The position numbers and the translations under genes are program-made. From NCBI RefSeq assembly GCF_901538265.1, contig NZ_LR593886.1, forward strand, positions 5,911,738 through 5,975,737: 64,000 nucleotides of DNA, in the 5' to 3' direction. The notes below the pieces were generated by a model, which was not told the origin of the DNA, did no database searches, and worked only from the letters and a program-made list of their open reading frames with translations. Source of the DNA: Gemmata massiliana (lineage in GTDB: Bacteria > Planctomycetota > Planctomycetia > Gemmatales > Gemmataceae). Of this stretch, positions 18,575-27,124 are shown piece by piece (within the stretch, counting starts at the first letter, position 1; every line of letters starts with the position of its first letter).

Positions 18575-18711
18575 GCTCCTTTCGCCCCGATCCGAAACCA
18601 ACCCCGCCGCTCGGCTCTCGATGCGGCGCGGGCCACGCACATCTCGTGTGCCCGCTCGGACCCACATTTACCCCCTAAAACTCATTCTCCTTTGCAAATC
18701 GGAGTAACCGC

Positions 18712-20544
18712 ATGTGTGGCATCGTCGGTTTTACCGGTCGCCGTGAAGCGTCCCCGATCCTCTTCGAGGGCCTGCGCCGACTCGAGTACCGCGGGTACGA
18801 TAGCGCCGGTCTCGTGACGAGCACGGGCAACCAACTCCACGCCCGCAAAAAGGCCGGGCGCCTCGCCGAACTCGGCAAGCTCCTCGCAACACAGCCGGCT
18901 CCGGGGTGCCACGGCATTAGTCACACGCGCTGGGCCACTCACGGCGGCGCCACCGACCGGAACTCTCACCCGCACTTCGACGCCAAAAACGAAATTGCCC
19001 TCGTTCACAACGGCGTGATCGAAAACTTCGCCACCCTCAAACAGCAACTCCAAGCCGACGGCGTCCAGTTCCGCTCGGACACCGATACCGAAGTGCTCGC
19101 GCACCTGATCTCCCGTTTCTACCGTGACGATCTGCTGACCGCGGTCACCGCGGCCCTCGGGCTGGTGAAGGGTACCTACGGCCTCGCTGTCATGTGCCGG
19201 CACGAACCGGGGGTGATCGTCGGCGCACGGTTCGGCAGCCCACTGGTCATCGGGATCGGCCCGGACGGGCACTTCCTCGCGTCCGACGCGACCGCTCTCG
19301 CTGGCTTCGCCGAGAAGGTCGTCTACCTGAACGACCGACAGGTGTGCCAGATCGACGAAACCGGGTACGTCATTCGGAACCAAGACTTCGACACGGTTGA
19401 CGTTCCGGTTCACGACATCGCCCACTTCCTCGGCGACGGCGATACGGAAAAGGGCGACTTCCCGCACCACATGCTAAAGGAGATCTACGAGCAGCCCGAA
19501 ACGCTCGCCAACGCGATGCGCGGGCGCCTCGAAGCGGACAACGCGACCGCGCACTTCGGTGGCCTGAACCTCGGTGCCCAGCAGCTCCGGCAGATCGACC
19601 GCGTAGTGATGACCGCGTGCGGCACCAGCTACCACGCGGCGCTCGTCGGCGAGTACCTGTTCGAGGAACTGGCCCGGGTACCCGTGGAAGTCGAGTACGC
19701 GAGCGAGTTGCGGTATCGGAACCCGCCGATGGACCGCAACACGGTCGTCCTCGCGCTCACCCAGAGCGGGGAAACCGCCGATACGCTCGCCGCGCTCCGC
19801 GAGAGCAAGCGCATGGGGCACACGACCCTGGCCATCTGCAACGCGGTCGGGAGCTCGATCGCGCGCGAGGCCGACGGGGGCGTGTACCTGCACGCGGGAC
19901 CGGAGATCGGGGTCGCGAGTACCAAGGCGTTCACCTCCCAGGTGGCCGTGCTCGCGATGTTGGCGTTGTACCTGGGGCGCACGCGGCACCTGTCGAGCAC
20001 TCAGGGCCAGCGCATCATCGCCGAACTGCAGGCGCTCCCGGACGTGATCCGCAAGACACTGGAGTGCCACGACCAGGTGAAGCTCGTGGCCCAGAAGTAC
20101 GCGGGTGCCAAGAACGTGCTGTACCTGGGGCGCCAGTACCTGTACCCGGTGGCCCTCGAAGGCGCGCTGAAGCTCAAGGAAATTAGCTACATCCACGCCG
20201 AGGGGTACCCGGCCGCGGAAATGAAGCACGGGCCGATCGCGCTGGTCGACGAGAACACCCCGAGCGTGTTCCTGGTCCCGCGCGGCAACGTGTTTGATAA
20301 GGTCATGTCCAACATGCAGGAGATCAAGGCGCGCGGGGGCCCGGTGATCGCCATCGCCAGCGCCGGGGACCACGAGGTTTCGGCCGTGGCCGACGACGTG
20401 ATCGAGATCCCCGACGTGCCCGAGTACCTCCAGCCCATCGTCACCGCGATCCCGCTCCAGCTCCTCGCCTACGAGATCGCACTCCTGTGCGGGTGCGATG
20501 TCGACAAGCCCCGAAACCTCGCCAAGAGCGTCACCGTCGAGTAA
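18712..20544 (+). CDS. glmS: Glutamine-fructose-6-phosphate aminotransferase
   Basis: Makes glucosamine 6-phosphate from fructose 6-phosphate and glutamine, the first step to UDP-GlcNAc for peptidoglycan-like and surface polymers. The protein starts MCGIVGF, with Cys2 as the glutaminase nucleophile; HTRWATHG (about 71-78) is the class II amidotransferase signature. Two SIS domains follow (from about 285 and 455: CGTSYHAALVGEYLFEELA, TQSGETADTLAALR, AEMKHGPIALVDE). It ends with AKSVTVE, the conserved C-terminus. 610 aa is the normal length. No glmS ribozyme-like structure is seen in the 137-nt leader. Confidence 0.97.
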   Translation: MCGIVGFTGRREASPILFEGLRRLEYRGYDSAGLVTSTGNQLHARKKAGRLAELGKLLATQPAPGCHGISHTRWATHGGATDRNSHPHFDAKNEIALVHNGVIENFATLKQQLQADGVQFRSDTDTEVLAHLISRFYRDDLLTAVTAALGLVKGTYGLAVMCRHEPGVIVGARFGSPLVIGIGPDGHFLASDATALAGFAEKVVYLNDRQVCQIDETGYVIRNQDFDTVDVPVHDIAHFLGDGDTEKGDFPHHMLKEIYEQPETLANAMRGRLEADNATAHFGGLNLGAQQLRQIDRVVMTACGTSYHAALVGEYLFEELARVPVEVEYASELRYRNPPMDRNTVVLALTQSGETADTLAALRESKRMGHTTLAICNAVGSSIAREADGGVYLHAGPEIGVASTKAFTSQVAVLAMLALYLGRTRHLSSTQGQRIIAELQALPDVIRKTLECHDQVKLVAQKYAGAKNVLYLGRQYLYPVALEGALKLKEISYIHAEGYPAAEMKHGPIALVDENTPSVFLVPRGNVFDKVMSNMQEIKARGGPVIAIASAGDHEVSAVADDVIEIPDVPEYLQPIVTAIPLQLLAYEIALLCGCDVDKPRNLAKSVTVE

Positions 20545-20689
20545 CTGGAGCAAACGGGCAGTTTGGGATGGATGCGTCAAAACTCAGAGTAGTAAGAATT
20601 TTCTGACTTTGGCGCTTCCATCTTGTCGCAGATCGTGATAACGTCCCCTTACGTTTTAACCCGGAGTTTACACAACAATACTTGACACT

Positions 20690-20748
20690 AATCAGTCGGA
20701 ATCTGAAGCCACCATTCCCATACGGGGTTATCAATATTCCGACTGATT
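20690..20748. repeat. 13-bp inverted repeat downstream of glmS
   Basis: AATCAGTCGGAAT at 20690-20702 is repeated inverted at 20736-20748 around a 33-nt spacer. It is in the 322-nt space between glmS and the next small ORF. It could be a terminator-like hairpin or a protein-binding site; there is no T-run. The rest of 20545-20866 shows nothing else. Confidence 0.45.
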
Positions 20749-20866
20749 GATATGGTCCCGTAACTACACGGGGTCACGAGGAACGGATACCTCCAACCTT
20801 TTTCTCCAGTCCCCGCGGAACGGAATTCCGAGGGAACTTAGTGAGAACCGCTGAGGGAGCCGCTCC

Positions 20867-21076
20867 ATGCCAAGCGTTGCCCGCTCCGCCCGCCGGTCCC
20901 AGTCGAATCTGGCGCCGACTCACAGAAGCAGCTCTGCCACTCCCCCGCCTACAACGGGCCTTCGAGTCAAAGAACGCCTTGGGCGTCTGACCGTGTTCCT
21001 CATGGGACCGTTTTTGGCCTGCGCGTATCTCGCGGTGGTGACAGTGCTTCGGCTCACGGACCGGGGCCACCAGTAA
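20867..21076 (+). CDS. Small single-pass membrane protein
   Basis: 69 aa: a basic, Ser/Thr/Pro-rich N-terminal half, then one membrane segment (LTVFLMGPFLACAYLAVVTVL, split here as about residues 41-60) and a short polar tail. The ATG at 20867 follows a GAGGGAG string. The stop is 17 nt before the next ORF, so the two could be a small operon. No family is recognised. The predicted span and the spacing argue for a real gene; the short length leaves doubt. Confidence 0.5.
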   Translation: MPSVARSARRSQSNLAPTHRSSSATPPPTTGLRVKERLGRLTVFLMGPFLACAYLAVVTVLRLTDRGHQ

Positions 21077-21093
21077 CCGCTCATCCGGATCTC

Positions 21094-21489
21094 GTGCCCT
21101 CGCACAGATCGGTCATCCGCCGGGCGAAGCACATCGAGAAACGGCCCCAATCCGACGCGACCAGCGCCCTAGTTAAAGGTGTTTTGGATCGGGATCTCGG
21201 GCAATTCCACGCCCGTTTATGGGGCAACGCCAGGGACATCTTGAGCCAATCCTCACAGGCGTTGCCCAATCGCTCGATTTCCTCAACACTGTCGGCTCCG
21301 CAGGTGACCGCACAGGGCGATGGCCAAGATGTCATCACCCTGTGCTACTTGGTCAGATTCACGCGCGAGTCCGGCAGGTCGGCGGAGTATCGGGCTGAAC
21401 TCATCGCGGACTTCGGTACAGCGAGCATGCGAATCTACCGCCCATGCAGCCCTACCATCTGTCACGACTTCGAGTTACTTTGGCTATAG
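21094..21489 (+). CDS. Hypothetical protein, 131 aa
   Basis: Starts with GTG at 21094, 17 nt after the small membrane protein. Codon use is fair for this genome. The second half has an alternating pattern VITLCYLVRFTRESG, YRAELIADFGTASMRIYRP, like a compact beta-sheet domain; the end DFELLWL is hydrophobic. No signal peptide. I cannot name the family, and the ORF could be partly degenerate because the first half is poorly structured. Confidence 0.45.
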   Translation: MPSHRSVIRRAKHIEKRPQSDATSALVKGVLDRDLGQFHARLWGNARDILSQSSQALPNRSISSTLSAPQVTAQGDGQDVITLCYLVRFTRESGRSAEYRAELIADFGTASMRIYRPCSPTICHDFELLWL

Positions 21490-21756
21490 GGTAATTCCAC
21501 CAAACTTGAGAAACATCAGGACTCTGAACACGGTTGCACGAGAAGAATTTAATTTATTACGCAAGAATATTTTTATCGTCACAATGACATTACCTAATAG
21601 AAGGCAATACCAATTTTCGTTAGAAATTGATTAAAAACATGCCACTCTCTTGCGACGACCTACTGTGATAGAGACCATTTAACCCCACTTTAAATCTACG
21701 GGCGGCATTCCTTGCTGTTACGCGGATTCCCAGCACCAATAAATGGTAGCATTCGG
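21490..21756. promoter_or_regulatory. AT-rich leader of the acyltransferase gene
   Basis: About 270 nt, much richer in A+T than the neighbours to the left. It must hold the promoter of the acyltransferase, but no clear -35/-10 pair was singled out. No ORF with coding character. Confidence 0.4.
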
Positions 21757-22788
21757 ATGAGAGAACAGCCGAATGTAACAGACTGTGCCTCCGTCAGTCG
21801 TTTGCAGTGGGGTGACGCGGCCCGTGGGATTGGTATACAGTTGGTAGTGGTTGGGCATGTCGTAGCTGGTCTAGTAGGAGCGGGCCTCGCCGACTTGTGG
21901 AAGGACGGTCTGCTGGCTGTCATTAAGGTTATTTATTCTTTCCACATGGCAGTTTTTTTTCTGCTTTCAGGAGCGTTCGCCCGGTCCCTAAGTGCCGCAC
22001 CGGATCGCCACTATCTAGCAGGAAAAACACGTTCTCTCCTCTATCCTTATTTGGTGTGGGGCGTTCTCCAGATCTCTTTACAAGTGCTAATGGATGATGT
22101 AACCAACAAATCAACGACTTGGAGCGATTTGATTAAGCTTGCCTATGATCCTCCGATGCAATTTTGGTTTAATTACGTCCTATTCATTTCGTTCGTATTA
22201 TACGTGTTAGTTGGCCGGGGGGCCGGAGTTTGGGGCTTTGTTATTGCTACGTTCGCTATTTCTTTCGCACTCGCGCTGGCAGGGATTGAGGATTACTGGC
22301 TTCCTGAGTTGCGGGACAACCTACCACTATTCGCCCTCGGTGTCGTTGCTGGTTCCGTTAAAGGATGCGTCAAGAACGTGTCGAACTGGAAATTGTTATG
22401 CGTAATCGTGTGCGGGTACGGGCTGACAATTTCCCTACATTGGTTACTTTCGCCCGGTTACCTTTACACGATCTTCACTTCTTTGGCTGGGGCGAGTGCC
22501 ACGTTTGCGCTGGCTGAGGTGTTGGTTAGGGGTAGAAAGAGTAGGTGGTTCGAGTTTGTCGGTCGAATGTCCCTGGAGATCTATCTCGCCCACGTTATTG
22601 CCTACGCAGGTGTACGAATCGCTCTGCTGAGTGTCTTCGGTATCCACTCGTTTCCGGTACATTTAGTTCTCGGAACGGTCGCTGGAGTTGCCGGTCCCAT
22701 TCTTCTTGCATTGGCTGCAAACGGTGTTGGTTTTGGCTTCTTGTTTCGTTGGCCAAGGACGGCTCCTTTGACACCGGCAGCACGCTGA
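21757..22788 (+). CDS. Membrane O-acyltransferase (acyltransferase family 3)
   Basis: Likely transfers acetyl or another acyl group onto sugars of an exopolysaccharide at the inner membrane. The 343-aa protein has about ten membrane spans. The first carries IQLVVVGHVVAGL with the conserved His, and the second SFHMAVFFLLSGAF is the typical FFLSG motif of the family; the last spans include MSLEIYLAHV. The frame is open from TTG 21712, but ATG 21757 gives MREQPNVT and a short N-tail before span 1, as usual. The gene is visibly more AT-rich than its neighbours, which suggests acquisition by transfer. IS remnants begin right after it. Confidence 0.85.
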   Translation: MREQPNVTDCASVSRLQWGDAARGIGIQLVVVGHVVAGLVGAGLADLWKDGLLAVIKVIYSFHMAVFFLLSGAFARSLSAAPDRHYLAGKTRSLLYPYLVWGVLQISLQVLMDDVTNKSTTWSDLIKLAYDPPMQFWFNYVLFISFVLYVLVGRGAGVWGFVIATFAISFALALAGIEDYWLPELRDNLPLFALGVVAGSVKGCVKNVSNWKLLCVIVCGYGLTISLHWLLSPGYLYTIFTSLAGASATFALAEVLVRGRKSRWFEFVGRMSLEIYLAHVIAYAGVRIALLSVFGIHSFPVHLVLGTVAGVAGPILLALAANGVGFGFLFRWPRTAPLTPAAR

Positions 22789-22879
22789 GGGCGACGTGGC
22801 AATTGGTAGCGAGGCACACATCAAGCTCCGAATTGTAACTGGGGTTCTCCACGAAAAGTGGCCAGCGTTTGGCGGTGGG

Positions 22880-23090
22880 TCGAGTTATACGTGTGTTTGT
22901 ACTTTGCGGGGCGATGTACATCAGTGACGAGTGCTGGCGGACATGGTTGTAGATCGCCTCAATGTACTCGAAAGTGCTCGCCACGAGGCTTCCTGCGCGG
23001 CATAGCCCTCGTGGTGAATCAGCTTTTTTTTCAAATTCGAAGAAGCTCTCCGTTAGTGTGCTGTCCCAGCCGTTCCCGCGACACCTCGTG
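22880..23090 (-). pseudogene. IS3-family OrfB C-terminal remnant
   Basis: On the minus strand: CRGNGWDSTLTESFFEFEKK, then a frame change in a run of eight A to LIHHEGYA, and a second change to STFEYIEAIYNHVRQHSSLM. This is the C-terminal third of an IS3 integrase (GNCWDNAxxESFFxxLKxEL, FEYIExFYNxxRxHSxLGY). The frame changes make it dead. Confidence 0.75.
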
Positions 23091-23138
23091 CTGCAACCGA
23101 TCTACCCCACTAATGCACATGTGAACAAACTCCGTAAG

Positions 23139-23771
23139 GTAAGTAAAGCTACCCGTTTGGAGGTTCTGGGAACGGGAGTTCGGATCCGTCCCAGAGCGCT
23201 CTCAACAAGGTGGCGTTACACTTCAATCGGATGAGCCGGTCGAGGATCCGGTCGTTCCGATGGCCGTGTCCCGGAAACGAAGTCGGACCGTTGGGCGTAC
23301 TTCAACCCGCGGATCACGAGCTCGACCGGGTTCCGTTCGAGCGCGTCGGGCGGGAGCCGGCCCAGGTGCATCCGCGTGTTGCGGCGCAAGAACGCGCGGA
23401 TCACCGGGCCCTCGTGAGCGGGGCCACCGTCCCACACTACAAGCATGTTCCCCGGAGCGGCCGCAGTCGGTGCCGGAGAAACGCGACCACTTCACCGACC
23501 CCGAAGTATCCGTCGATGCGGTGGTGACACGTCACGGCCCCAAGCACCGATACCTTGTGGCGCCGCCCCGCGCATCACCGGGTGCGCCCGCGCGGGCCCA
23601 ACGGATTGAGGAACAAACCGGTCTCGTCGATCGGGACCAGGTGGGCACTCGGCCCGGGCCTTTTTTGAATCCGCTCCCGGTCCCGGGCCACCCACCGGTC
23701 GATCCCCGATTGGTCCCGTTGCCGGGCCGGGCGCGCGGGCTTCTGCGGGGAGTCGTTGCGCGCCGAGAGCC
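23139..23771 (-). mobile_element. IS630-family element, copy 1, broken (C-terminal part)
   Basis: The minus strand codes an IS630 transposase in pieces: LREWLSARNDSPQKPARPAR-type N-terminal text is only partly left, then VPIDETGLFLNPL (first Asp region), LVVWDGGPAHEGPVIRAFLR (second Asp) and RLPPDALERNPVELVIRGLK (Glu region), each in a different frame. The DNA is nearly the same as 48976-49609, with about a dozen differences by eye and one small indel. The element is cut at 23771, and its next identifiable piece is at 25191-25244 beyond the IS256. Confidence 0.85.
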
Positions 23772-23784
23772 GCCCGGATTTGTG

Positions 23785-25192
23785 GGCTGGTCCTGAATCT
23801 TGTGTCAGGGGGATGGGTTGGCTATTACCCAGTCCTCGTACCTGACGGAGATTCCCACAATGGATGCGATCCTCAAGAGCCAAGCCGAGCACCTGGCCCG
23901 CGAGATGGGGACCCGGGTCACCACTCTGGACGACCTCAACGGTCTGATGCGGGCCATGATGACGACCGCGCGGGAGCGCATGCTCAACACCGAGATGGAC
24001 GTCCACCTCGGACGACGGACCGAGACGACGGTCACCGACAACCCAACGCCCGACGCACCGACAACCAACGCGACCGAACGTGTCTCCGCGGCTCCCAAGA
24101 GCCGTCGCAACGGGCATTCGCAGAAGACCGTCAGCGGCGATCTGGGCGACCTCCAACTGCGCACCCCGCGGGACCGCAACGGCACCTTCGAGCCGCAACT
24201 GGTCGCCACGGGGCCGCGCCGGCTCGACGGGTTCGATGAGAAGATCCTGGCCCTCTACGCCAAGGGCCTGACGACCCGCGACATCCAGGACATCGTGAAG
24301 GATCTGTACGGCGTGGAGGTGTCACCGGCGCGGGTCTCGGAGATCACCACCGACCTCGATGCCGAGGTCACCGCGTGGCGCACCCGGCGGCTCGAAGGGG
24401 TGTGGCCGATCGTGTACCTGGACGGCATCGTGGTCCACGTGCGGGGCGAGAACGGGCGCGTTTCGCCGCACACGATGTACGTCGCGATCGGCGTGAACCT
24501 CCAGGGCCGCAAGGAGCTCTTGGGCCTGTGGCTGAGCGAGGCCGAGGGCCCCAAGTTCTGGCTGTCGTGCCTGACGGACCTGAAGAGCCGCGGGGTGAGC
24601 GACATGTTCGTGGTGTGCGTCGACGGGCTCTCGGGGCTCCCCGAAGCGATCCGCGCGGCGTTCCCGCGGACGAAGGTGCAGCTGTGCATCGTGCACCGGG
24701 TGCGGGCGGCGCGGAAGTACGTGACCGATTCGGACAGCCGTGAAGTCGCGGCCGACCTGAAGACGATCTACCCGTCGGCGACGGTCCTCGAAGCGGAAGA
24801 GGCGCGGGAGACGTTCGCGACGAAGTGGGACGCGAAGTACCCGACGATCGTCAAGCCGTGGCGCGCGACGTGGGCGGACATCGTCACGCGGTTCGAGTTC
24901 CCGGGGGCGATCCGCAAGGCGATCTACACGACCAACGCGCTCGAGTCGGTGAACCGCGTGATCCGGACGTTCACGCGGAACCGGAAGCCGTACCCGAACG
25001 CGGGGCGCGCGCGGAAGTTGGTGTACCTGGCGATCCACGAGGCGTCAAAGACGTGGACCATGCCGATCGTGGGGTGGAAGGCGGCGCGGAACCACTTCGC
25101 CATCGTGTTCGAGGGCCGCATACCTACGCGGCCCCCGAACTGACCTGCAACCGATGTGCCCGACCTACCTGACACAAGAATCTTTACAAGCC
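23785..25192 (+). mobile_element. IS256-family insertion sequence, apparently complete
   Basis: About 1.4 kb. The ends 23785-23809 and 25168-25192 are imperfect inverted repeats of 25 bp with five or so mismatches; the inner 12 bases (TCTTGTGTCAGG) match perfectly. The transposase gene fills the interior. The element lies inside IS630 copy 1. The 8 bases on each side (GATTTGTG and CGTACGCG) do not match, so no target duplication is left, and some 80 bp of the host IS630 are missing at the left junction. Confidence 0.85.
23860..25143 (+). CDS. IS256-family (mutator-type) transposase
   Basis: 427 aa, full length for the family. The DDE residues can be placed: Asp in WPIVYLDGIVVHVR, Asp in FVVCVDGLSGLPEAI and Glu in TTNALESVNRVIR; the CIVHRVRAARKYV stretch (C-x2-H motif) is also typical. 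The N-terminal half has the LYAKGLTTRDIQDIVKDLYG helix-turn-helix block. The frame is open to 23800, but the ATG at 23860 (MDAILKSQAEHLAREMG) gives the usual start. No frameshift seen, so it may be active. Confidence 0.93.
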   Translation: MDAILKSQAEHLAREMGTRVTTLDDLNGLMRAMMTTARERMLNTEMDVHLGRRTETTVTDNPTPDAPTTNATERVSAAPKSRRNGHSQKTVSGDLGDLQLRTPRDRNGTFEPQLVATGPRRLDGFDEKILALYAKGLTTRDIQDIVKDLYGVEVSPARVSEITTDLDAEVTAWRTRRLEGVWPIVYLDGIVVHVRGENGRVSPHTMYVAIGVNLQGRKELLGLWLSEAEGPKFWLSCLTDLKSRGVSDMFVVCVDGLSGLPEAIRAAFPRTKVQLCIVHRVRAARKYVTDSDSREVAADLKTIYPSATVLEAEEARETFATKWDAKYPTIVKPWRATWADIVTRFEFPGAIRKAIYTTNALESVNRVIRTFTRNRKPYPNAGRARKLVYLAIHEASKTWTMPIVGWKAARNHFAIVFEGRIPTRPPN

Positions 25193-25244
25193 CGTACGCG
25201 GTCGGGGGCCGATCGAGGCACCCGAGTACCTGGCACTCCGGGGC
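25191..25244 (-). mobile_element. Outer fragment of IS630 copy 1
   Basis: These 54 nt are identical to 49694-49747 in IS630 copy 2 and continue copy 1 on the far side of the IS256. Homology ends at 25244. The first two bases also count as the end of the IS256 inverted repeat. Confidence 0.75.
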
Positions 25245-25284
25245 CCCGGTGCCGGCACCCGTCTACACCTCGCCGGTCAACCCC

Positions 25285-25821
25285 TCAGATACAGAATGTT
25301 GCGGAAAGAACAGCTGGTTTTGGGACCGACACTAAACGTGCGCATCTCATCCCCTTCCCTTTTGTTCCACGGATCAAGGGCGCGAACCAGTAGACCAGAC
25401 CGGGCGTGACGTGCCAAGCCGTGAGGTGAGATGGCATGGCTGACACGGCTTCAGCGCTCCTCGAATCAGATCTCGTCCCCGGCCGGGACGTGAACCCGCT
25501 CACGGCATACGCCTCGTGGTGAACGACCCGGAGCGTCCCGCGAACCGTAAGCGACTTCCCTTCGCGTATCTTCTTGAGCCGGTCCCCAATCAGTGACACC
25601 GTGCGTTCTTGGTCGTCACCCGCGATCTCTGCAGATCCGCAGATCGTGCGCAACTGTTCGTTGACGGCCCACGTATACGATGTGCGCCCCACGGTGAACG
25701 TGATGGCCATGTCGCCATCCGTGAACCGCTTCGCGTCGGCGAGCGTGAGCGTATCGAACTTCAGGGCCGGAGGTTAGACGGGTTGCGCGCCGAGGAGCGC
25801 GCAAGCGAGAAGGGTGTACAT
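25285..25821 (-). pseudogene. Broken secreted protein gene
   Basis: On the minus strand an ATG at 25821 starts MYTLLACALLGAQPV, a short signal peptide, followed directly by an in-frame TAA (25774-25776) and then ALKFDTLTLADAKRFTDGD, continuing in the same frame with MAITFTVGRTSYTWAVNEQL and VSLIGDRLKKIREGKSLTVR. Near the end the expected text moves to another frame (VPAGDEI, stop, FEER). The protein would have been a periplasmic protein of about 120 residues; the family is not named. One nonsense and one frameshift make it a pseudogene, unless the nonsense is bypassed by starting at the internal ATG 25710. Confidence 0.6.
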
Positions 25822-25949
25822 GACCCGATTGGACCCGACCGGCGAGCGGAACGCAAAGAGCCGCGCAATGGTGCGCGGCGTCTGAATTCGCAGTCGATAT
25901 GGACCCAGAAGAACGACAGCAAGGCGGCTTTCACGTAAATTCTTGAGAA

Positions 25950-25980
25950 GTGGAGAAATTTTCAATGAAAATTTCTCCAC
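25950..25980. repeat. Perfect 13-bp hairpin
   Basis: GTGGAGAAATTTT at 25950-25962 and its exact reverse complement at 25968-25980 enclose a 5-nt loop. It lies upstream of the broken secreted protein gene; it may be a terminator for something lost or an IS end. No T-run outside the stem. Confidence 0.5.
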
Positions 25981-26058
25981 GAGCGGGGGATGTATGGGCG
26001 AGCAAGCTGCTGATCCGGAGTGGGTCGAAAAATGCACGGGACTAGTGGCGCCGTTGAT

Positions 26059-26439
26059 CTAGGCAGGTGAGTTAATGCTCGCGGGCAAAAGCGACGCGCC
26101 GCGAAGAGCTTGGAGGACTTCGCTGAGGAGCTTGACGGTCACGGGCCGAACGGTTGGCCAGGACTTGCGGGTGAACTCCGACGTGAGTCGCTTCAGTTCG
26201 TTGAGCCCCGCCGCAACGATCAACCGCTCGGTCGGCTCCGTAAACCGAGCGCACATGATTTCGTTCCACCGCCAAACGACACCGGGGAGCGCAACCGCGG
26301 CCTGATCTGTACGGGGCTCTTCTTCGGGATCAAGGACGATGTCGATGTTGAGGCGCTTGCGGGCGAGGGCGCGCTGTCGGCGAGCCACGTGAGGGGATTT
26401 CCCGGCACTGGTCCAGCGTGTATCCGCGGTACCGGCCAA
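26059..26439 (-). CDS. Hypothetical protein, doubtful
   Basis: 126 aa; the second half (EPTERLIVAAGLNELKRLTS, then RPVTVKLLSEVLQALRG) reads like a genuine helical domain, while the first half is poorly structured. No family is recognised. It may be the C-terminal remnant of a larger gene in this IS-rich stretch. The plus-strand ORFs over it look like shadows. Confidence 0.3.
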   Translation of the reverse strand: MAGTADTRWTSAGKSPHVARRQRALARKRLNIDIVLDPEEEPRTDQAAVALPGVVWRWNEIMCARFTEPTERLIVAAGLNELKRLTSEFTRKSWPTVRPVTVKLLSEVLQALRGASLLPASINSPA

Positions 26440-26684
26440 AGGTTAGGCGAAAGGGGCGCGTGCAAAGAGTGACAACGGGCTGTCACCGAACCTTGCGTGC
26501 GGCGATATGTTAGGTACCATGTAGTTGTTTTCGGAAACTGACGGTCCCGTACCCCGTCGGTGGCCACTTGGTTGCTCGGTTGTTGCCTGTCGAATTCAGA
26601 CGACCCGCGGCTGATCCCCCGCGGGCCGTCGCATTTCTGGTCACTGCGTAACCGCAATGCCGGGACGTGGTGCGTCCGGGCCAC

Positions 26685-26837
26685 TCAGGTTGCAGATCGC
26701 ACGCAGACGAGATGCGCGGCGATGAGCTGCCGGCGGAAGAAGTCAACTTCGCGAGTGAGTTCGTCGATTCGCCGACCGATGCGGTCGAGTTCGTGCAGGA
26801 ACTTCTCAAGTTCCGCGGGCGCGAGGTGCTCGAACAT
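26685..26837 (-). CDS. Small coiled-coil ORF, 50 aa
   Basis: MFEHLAPAELEKFLHELDRI then GRRIDELTREVDFFRRQLIA: an amphipathic helix with regular heptads, start ATG at 26837. The amino acid pattern is much less random than in overlapping frames. A GC-rich imperfect hairpin at about 26600-26632 downstream could be its terminator. Too short for the supplied ORF cut-off; family unknown. Confidence 0.4.
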   Translation of the reverse strand: MFEHLAPAELEKFLHELDRIGRRIDELTREVDFFRRQLIAAHLVCVRSAT

Positions 26838-27124
26838 CGGAACAGTCCCTCACAGGTGATGAAGAACCATACCCAGGGCACCGCATGCGGACCATGACCG
26901 TCTATTGACCGTCATGTCGGCAACGGGTCGTTTGCCGGCTAGCACCCGGCACCGATTTTGATCAGAATCCGGTTCTGAATCATCCACGAAAGGTTGCGGT
27001 GGATTAGCCCCATAGCGATCAAGTTAGGGAGAACTCCGTTTCTAGGATGGGTTTACCATAACTCGTCTTCGTAGCGAAGTTCCGCCCTTGCTTCACGTTA
27101 CGGCTTTGGCCGGGGCACTGCAAA

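Noticed and set aside
18038-18667. A 209-codon minus-strand ORF over the GNAT gene
   Set aside because: No domain; the plus strand has the acetyl-CoA loop and a normal start.
18575-18711. glmS ribozyme in the glmS leader
   Set aside because: The leader is short and shows no such fold; the ribozyme is known from Gram-positive bacteria.
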